A stretch of 12,616 bases of DNA from Nitrospirales bacterium. Lineage in GTDB: Bacteria > Nitrospirota > Nitrospiria > Nitrospirales > UBA8639. This document shows, piece after piece, positions 7,942 to 12,616 of this stretch (within the stretch, counting starts at the first letter, position 1; the number at the start of each line of letters is the position of its first letter). Below the pieces are notes generated by a model. That model made no database searches, was not told where the DNA came from, and was given only the letters and a program-made list of their open reading frames with translations. The stretch is taken from assembly GCA_029261305.1 (NCBI GenBank), contig JAJDBO010000201.1:1-12616 (forward strand). Direction: 5' to 3'. The position numbers and the translations under genes are program-made.

Positions 7942-7983
7942 TGTTGAAAAGGCTCTTGTACCCTTACCTGAGAAGGCCTTCCT
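7942..7983 (-). terminator. Possible weak terminator after the BCCT gene
   Basis: On the minus strand AAGGCCTT can pair with AAGAGCCTT (one bulged A) across a loop of about 15 bases, followed directly by TTC. The T-tract is short. Because it lies just downstream of the sigma-54-like element at 7997-8011, it could instead sit in the usp leader. Confidence 0.3.
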
Positions 7984-7995
7984 TCTGTTTAAACT

Positions 7996-8013
7996 AGCAA
8001 AATGCATGCCCAA
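7996..8013 (-). promoter_or_regulatory. Sigma-54-like promoter for the tandem usp gene (7 of 8 core bases)
   Basis: On the minus strand GGGC (8011-8008), seven bases, then TTGC (8000-7997) and T. The invariant GG and GC pairs keep the canonical spacing; only the T of TGGC is changed. Transcription would start near 7985, giving a leader of about 90 bases. It is weaker than the other three elements, and matches of this quality are expected several times by chance in the whole window, so its position upstream of a Usp gene is the main support. Confidence 0.35.
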
Positions 8014-8080
8014 TTTCTCCACCACAGAATGAGCCCGCCATTCAACTCGTTCATTTATATACCCGTGAAGACGTTTGCTC

Positions 8081-9622
8081 TCATTTCTTTCCTGCCTCTT
8101 CCTCTGCCTCTGCCATGGATTGGGATAGATATTTGGCAAGTCCAAAACAGGCAACAATCAGCAATAGACTCTGTGGCAATCCGGCTGAAATTGATGCCGA
8201 CTGCAAAGCTTTAAGACCTCCGGCCAAAAGTAACACTGAAGCAGCAGCACCTTCAGAAACACCCCAAAAAATTCGATTCGCCACAGGTGGATTTGGGTTG
8301 CCCCCTGAAGTGACCATATCATCAACAAATGATCCAGAATCCGAGGAGGTAATAAAAAAAATGACGATGAGAAATAGTCCAATCCACTGCATCACATCGC
8401 CCCAAGGAAGTCGTTCCAACAATACATACAGCGACATGGCGGCATTCTCAATCACCGGCTGCCCCAACTCTCCATGACTGCTTTGATCAAGATGCAAAGC
8501 CGTACCCCCAAACACGGCAAACCAAAAGCAATTGATGCATGTCGGGACTAACAAAACAAAGATGATGAATTCTCTCAGAGTACGACCTCGCGAAATGCGA
8601 GCGATAAAAATTCCGACAAAGGGGCTCCAGGAGATCCACCATCCCCAATAAAACAGCGTCCAGTTCGCCTGCCAATCCGAGTCAGCCCGGAAATCAATCC
8701 ACAGACTGGTTGGCACAATATGGAGGAGATAATCGCCCATTCCGAAGACAAACGTTTTGAGTTGATAAAGAGTCGGCCCAGCAAAAAACACAAACCCCAA
8801 CAACAGAAGCATGAAGCACACATTCAGGATGCTGAGGTATTTAATTCCACGCGAGACGCCACTGACTGTCGAAGCCGTGGCAATGATGGTAATCACCACG
8901 ATGATGGCAATTTGAATGTCCAGTGCATAGGCAACCCCGGCCACTTGAGTCAAGCCCGCGTTGATCTGCATGGCTCCTAACCCAAGTGAAGTTGCCACAC
9001 CAAGAAGCGTCCCCACGGTGCAAAAGGCATCCGTGACATGACCAATCCAGCCATAGATGTGATTTCCCAACAGCGGATAGAGGAGTGATCGAGGAGCAAG
9101 TGGCAATCCATTCCGGAAATGCAATAGGGCTACCCCCAATCCAAAAATGACATACACGGCCCATGGGTGAAATCCCCAGTGAAAAAAACTAAACCGCATC
9201 CCTTCGGCTATGGCCTGATCCGTTCGAGGAGAAGCCGTCGGAGGGAATTGATAGTGGAACAAGGGTTCGGCCACTCCCCAGAACACGAGCCCCATCCCCA
9301 TGCCTGCCGCAAACAGCATGGCCAACCAGGCAAAACGGCTGTATTCAGGCTCATCCTGTGGCTTTCCCAATCGGATACGGCCATATCGACTAAAAGCCAA
9401 CCATACCACAAACATGAGAATTCCAGCGGTGGTAAGAATGTAATACCATCCAAAATATGTCGTAATAAAATTCAGCACGACCTGAAACAGATCGCCTGCG
9501 GTCTTCGTCCATATTCCTGCAAAGAAAATGAGGGCCACATTAAAGGCAGCTGCGGAAAAGAACACCGGACGACTTACTCCGTCACGCCATTCAATCCATA
9601 ATGCTTTAAGCCTGACATTCAT
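8081..9622 (-). CDS. BCCT-family glycine betaine/choline/carnitine transporter
   Basis: A 513-residue inner-membrane secondary transporter with about 12 hydrophobic segments, the standard BCCT length. Signatures: the glycine-rich helix AGMGMGLVFWGVAEP (106-120), the family block WTLFYWGWWISWSPFVG (321-337) with its aromatic substrate cage and IARISRGRTLREF after it, and ITSSDSGSFVDDMVTSGG (424-441), which corresponds to the Na+-site region of BetP. Known members take up betaine, choline or carnitine, mostly with Na+ or H+; the substrate cannot be fixed here. The glycine-rich helix lacks the Asp of BetP (GMGID), as in BetT-like members. The cytosolic C-terminal tail is only about 20 residues, unlike the long osmosensing tail of BetP. 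ATG 9620-9622 has a weak GAGAG upstream. It starts 47 bases after the thioredoxin/DsbD-like gene, so the two may be co-transcribed. Osmolyte uptake fits a saline or alkaline habitat. Confidence 0.94.
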   Translation of the reverse strand: MNVRLKALWIEWRDGVSRPVFFSAAAFNVALIFFAGIWTKTAGDLFQVVLNFITTYFGWYYILTTAGILMFVVWLAFSRYGRIRLGKPQDEPEYSRFAWLAMLFAAGMGMGLVFWGVAEPLFHYQFPPTASPRTDQAIAEGMRFSFFHWGFHPWAVYVIFGLGVALLHFRNGLPLAPRSLLYPLLGNHIYGWIGHVTDAFCTVGTLLGVATSLGLGAMQINAGLTQVAGVAYALDIQIAIIVVITIIATASTVSGVSRGIKYLSILNVCFMLLLLGFVFFAGPTLYQLKTFVFGMGDYLLHIVPTSLWIDFRADSDWQANWTLFYWGWWISWSPFVGIFIARISRGRTLREFIIFVLLVPTCINCFWFAVFGGTALHLDQSSHGELGQPVIENAAMSLYVLLERLPWGDVMQWIGLFLIVIFFITSSDSGSFVDDMVTSGGNPNPPVANRIFWGVSEGAAASVLLLAGGLKALQSASISAGLPQSLLLIVACFGLAKYLSQSMAEAEEEAGKK

Positions 9623-9669
9623 GTTGTTCTCTCATGTGTGCTCGCTAAGTTTCCAATGCCATCTTCCTC

Positions 9670-10878
9670 TTAAAACAATGTTTCGGGTGCGCCGATCAAC
9701 AGTCCTGCAAGGCCTATCATCACCACGCCACTCATTAATTTTAACCATCGCCCTTCCTGCACCTGAAGTTTACGATGACTGAAGGTCACCACTGCAATAG
9801 AAACCATGGCCGCATCGTCAGCAATATACGCCAGGTTGTATAATCCCAAGTACCCGTAATACGTCCACCCATCCAAAGATTGTTGCGACAAGATTTGCGT
9901 ATACAAGGCAGGGAATCCCGCGGTACAGGCCAGCTCGAACAAATTCACCATCAGGGCTAATCCGACCATCCCTATCAACGCCACAGGAATAGTGTTGGCT
10001 TGAAGGATGGTCCGCATTTTTTCATAGAGACTCGGTTTGACAGATTTGGGAATACTCACGGTCACCCCTCGACCAAACGCAAAAAAGTCTTTGATATTGA
10101 ATAGACCAACGGCGCCGGCTAAACCACCTAACACCAATTGCGTGACTCTGGTATAGCCGATCAAGAAAAATAGATTGAGCCACGCCGCCATAAACCCGAA
10201 ATAGACGACTCCACTCATGATCACGAAGGTCCCGGCCAACCAAGCCATTTTCCTTCTATCCCGAAGCGTGGCTAACAACGATAACAAGAACAACAAGACC
10301 CACATGGCACAAGGGTTGAATCCATCAAGCAGGCCAAGCAACAGGGTAAAAAGGGGAAGTCCAATATCAGAGAAGGTCTGAGGGCCAAGGAGGGGAAAGT
10401 GGACGACACCAGGAGGTGGCTCTTTTTTGAGGGTAACACAGGGTTCGAGATCTTCTAAGCCACACACTCCATCATTTTCATTCTGAGACTGTTGCGGGGG
10501 AGACCTTCCTAATACCTCTTTTAATTGCCGACCAGTGGTCTCCTCCGCTGAAAAGCCTACAATCAGCTTCCCTTTGACATAAAACGCTGGCACGCCAATC
10601 GGCGTAACGCCAAATTTTGAAGCCAAATGTTTTAGGCGATCGCGAACCTCTGGGTCTTTCCCAACATCTTGGATAACGATTTTTAACTCAGGGTACTCCT
10701 GCTGCAATGCTGTCAAAAACTTTTTGGCTGCCTCACAATGTGGACACCCCTGCTTCACAAATACTTCGAGAGCCGCTTGATCTTTTTCAATAATCGAAGA
10801 AGGTGGCGAGGCCATGCCCAAAAACAGGAGCACACCTACAACAGATAGTACTTTGTTAGCAACAGCCCTGATGCTCAT
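9670..10878 (-). CDS. Thioredoxin-like domain fused to a CcdA/DsbD-type membrane electron carrier
   Basis: A 402-residue envelope redox protein. A signal peptide or anchor (about 8-25) precedes a periplasmic thioredoxin/glutaredoxin-like domain (about 35-124) with active site CPHC (45-48) and the cis-proline in GVPAFY (Pro97). A linker holds two more cysteines (Cys139, Cys147). The rest (about 168-398) has about six membrane segments with one cysteine each in FNPCAMW (Cys190) and ELACTAGFP (Cys318), matching the paired membrane cysteines of the DsbD/CcdA superfamily. By family knowledge it would pass electrons from cytoplasmic thioredoxin across the membrane to the CPHC domain, keeping periplasmic thiols or cytochrome c maturation partners reduced. 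In DsbD the thioredoxin domain is C-terminal; here it is N-terminal. ATG 10876-10878 has a weak GAGA. Both a sigma-54-like element and a perfect TATAAT lie just upstream. The BCCT gene follows after 47 bases. Confidence 0.88.
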   Translation of the reverse strand: MSIRAVANKVLSVVGVLLFLGMASPPSSIIEKDQAALEVFVKQGCPHCEAAKKFLTALQQEYPELKIVIQDVGKDPEVRDRLKHLASKFGVTPIGVPAFYVKGKLIVGFSAEETTGRQLKEVLGRSPPQQSQNENDGVCGLEDLEPCVTLKKEPPPGVVHFPLLGPQTFSDIGLPLFTLLLGLLDGFNPCAMWVLLFLLSLLATLRDRRKMAWLAGTFVIMSGVVYFGFMAAWLNLFFLIGYTRVTQLVLGGLAGAVGLFNIKDFFAFGRGVTVSIPKSVKPSLYEKMRTILQANTIPVALIGMVGLALMVNLFELACTAGFPALYTQILSQQSLDGWTYYGYLGLYNLAYIADDAAMVSIAVVTFSHRKLQVQEGRWLKLMSGVVMIGLAGLLIGAPETLF

Positions 10879-10897
10879 TCTGTCTCAGAGAATTAGT

Positions 10898-10924
10898 ATT
10901 ATAACCTCTTAAAATATTAAGCAA
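10898..10924 (-). promoter_or_regulatory. Sigma-70-like promoter alternative for the thioredoxin/DsbD-like gene
   Basis: On the minus strand a perfect TATAAT (10903-10898) follows TTGCTT (10924-10919) with a 15-base spacer, shorter than the optimal 17. Transcription would begin about 13 bases before the start codon, a very short leader. It overlaps the -12 part of the sigma-54-like element. Confidence 0.4.
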
Positions 10925-10936
10925 GAGAAAGGCCAA
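10920..10936 (-). promoter_or_regulatory. Sigma-54 type -24/-12 promoter for the thioredoxin/DsbD-like gene
   Basis: On the minus strand TGGC (10935-10932), seven bases, TTGC (10924-10921), then T: all eight core bases match. Transcription would start near 10909, giving a leader of about 31 bases. The element is 14 of 17 bases identical to the one at 3973-3989. A 10-bp-phased direct repeat TTCAGAG lies immediately upstream. Confidence 0.55.
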
Positions 10937-11070
10937 GTCTGATATTCAGAGACGTTCAGAGTACAAGCGAACTATTCTCCCCCTTGGTTGATCACACTCA
11001 AAATCCTGCTTCCTTTTTGGACAAGGGCACCTGGAGCCCTGTGGCCATTTTCCCCATTCCCACAACTCCT

Positions 11071-11095
11071 TGCACTCCTATTAAGTCTGCACTCC
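11071..11095 (+). repeat. Direct repeat TGCACTCC, possible activator site
   Basis: TGCACTCC occurs at 11071-11078 and 11088-11095, 17 bases start to start. This is about 75-95 bases upstream of the start predicted from the sigma-54-like element at 11141-11157, within the usual range for enhancer-binding proteins. Classical sites of this kind are inverted rather than direct, so the role is a guess. Confidence 0.3.
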
Positions 11096-11140
11096 CTTTC
11101 CCTAAGGACAATTATTAGATCTTTTTTAGGAATCAAGAAA

Positions 11141-11157
11141 GTGGCATCCAGATTGCT
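11141..11157 (+). promoter_or_regulatory. Sigma-54 type -24/-12 promoter for the single uspA gene
   Basis: TGGC (11142-11145), seven bases beginning with the consensus A, TTGC (11153-11156) and T: all eight core bases match. Transcription would start near 11168, giving a leader of about 33 bases that contains the AAAGGA ribosome binding site (11187-11192) eight bases before the ATG. Confidence 0.55.
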
Positions 11158-11200
11158 GCTTAATGAAGAATAGAGGGAGAACCAAGAAAGGAATAGAACC

Positions 11201-11734
11201 ATGGTTTCAACACGATTTAAAAAAATTTTGGTGCCAATTGATTTTTCTGCTTGTTCTGAAGAAGCGTTTCGTATGGCCAAGGAACTGGCTATGACCTTCG
11301 ATGCCAAACTCTTTGTCCTTCATGTGATTGATACCAACGCTCTCGAAGCGTTAAACAACATGGGTCTGGCTTCTCCCAGTGAGGAAAAAACTCAAAAGAA
11401 AAAATTACGGCACTTTGCCAGACTGAAAGCACGAACCCTTTTACAAACACCCGACTCAAAGAAGTTGGACATTGAGCGTGTTCTCAGTGAAGGTAAGCCC
11501 TTTGTGGAAGTTATTCGAACAGCCCGGGCGGAAAAGGTCGATCTTATCGTGATGGGTAGTTATGGCGGGCAAACCGCCGATGTGGGCAGAATCTTTTTTG
11601 GAAGCACGGCGGAACAAGTAGTGCGAACCGCCAACTGCCCTGTGTTGTGTGTACCGTTCCCTTATGCGAAACCCAAAAACGTCAACCCACCACAACCCAA
11701 AACTAAACGGCCAAGGAAGAAAGCGAGTTCATAA
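11201..11734 (+). CDS. Single-domain universal stress protein (UspA family)
   Basis: A 177-residue cytoplasmic Usp. The N-terminus KKILVPIDFSACSEEAF is typical, with Asp14 at the adenine position. The nucleotide loop reads Gly119-Ser-Tyr-Gly122, then 11 residues, then Gly134-Ser135; the usual spacing is nine, so the loop is two residues longer and ATP binding is likely but not certain. The closing strand CPVLCVP is normal. After about residue 152 comes a Pro/Lys/Arg-rich tail ending KTKRPRKKASS, not part of the fold, which could contact nucleic acid or membrane; its role is unknown. ATG 11201 has AAAGGA at eight bases. It is divergent from the thioredoxin/DsbD-like gene across a 322-base region with two sigma-54-like promoters, so the two may respond to the same signal. 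The other Usp in this window has two domains and is only distantly similar. Confidence 0.93.
   Translation: MVSTRFKKILVPIDFSACSEEAFRMAKELAMTFDAKLFVLHVIDTNALEALNNMGLASPSEEKTQKKKLRHFARLKARTLLQTPDSKKLDIERVLSEGKPFVEVIRTARAEKVDLIVMGSYGGQTADVGRIFFGSTAEQVVRTANCPVLCVPFPYAKPKNVNPPQPKTKRPRKKASS

Positions 11735-12616
<882 letters not shown>

Larger units (their letters stand above)
10879..11200. other. Divergent control region between the thioredoxin/DsbD-like and uspA genes, 322 bases
   Basis: It holds two outward-facing sigma-54-like promoters (10920-10936 minus, 11141-11157 plus), a sigma-70 -10 element (10898-10903 minus), and two pairs of short direct repeats: TTCAGAG at 10945 and 10955, TGCACTCC at 11071 and 11088. 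About 205 bases separate the two promoters, enough for a shared enhancer-binding activator. No convincing gene is present. Confidence 0.6.

Noticed and set aside
10988..11173. 61-codon plus-strand frame before uspA
   Set aside because: It overlaps the sigma-54-like element and the direct repeats, and its Leu/Ser/Phe-rich sequence looks like translated pyrimidine-rich DNA.

Overview
The window (roughly 50% G+C by eye) carries ten protein-coding genes, two of them cut by the window edges. No rRNA, tRNA, CRISPR array or insertion sequence is visible. The gene families and the start of a Na+-type alternative F-ATPase (N-ATPase) operon at the right edge suggest a Nitrospirota bacterium, perhaps a moderate-G+C, salt- or alkali-tolerant Nitrospira. 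That assignment is an inference from gene content, not a database match.

Layout. 1-1347 (+): 3' part of a hybrid sensor kinase (REC-REC-Hpt). 1373-2017 (-): two-CBS-domain protein. 2202-3491 (-): exported protein of about 60 pentapeptide repeats. Between these two minus-strand genes lies a startless but coding-like open stretch. 3492-4044: long divergent intergenic region. 4045-5232 (+): M20 amidohydrolase. 5290-6951 (+): acetyltransferase fused to a cyclic-nucleotide-binding domain. 6980-7894 (-): tandem universal stress protein. 8081-9622 (-): BCCT betaine/choline-type transporter. 9670-10878 (-): thioredoxin-CcdA/DsbD-like transmembrane fusion. 11201-11734 (+): single-domain universal stress protein. 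12054 to the end (+): N-ATPase beta subunit, truncated.

The main regulatory observation is a cluster of sigma-54 (RpoN) type -24/-12 promoters. Three exact TGGC-N7-TTGC matches lie upstream of, and point at, the amidohydrolase, the thioredoxin/DsbD-like gene and the single UspA gene. A 7-of-8 match precedes the tandem UspA gene, and a weaker one lies before atpD. By simple counting, about 0.04 exact matches would be expected in all correctly oriented upstream DNA here, so three suggest a local RpoN stress regulon.

Together the genes read as a stress and ion-homeostasis neighbourhood: osmolyte uptake (BCCT), probable Na+ pumping (N-ATPase), envelope redox maintenance, two Usp proteins, and an acetyltransferase that probably responds to a cyclic nucleotide. 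No single undescribed system is proven. The best candidates for novelty are the sigma-54 cluster and the GNAT-cNMP fusion whose domain order is the reverse of mycobacterial Pat.
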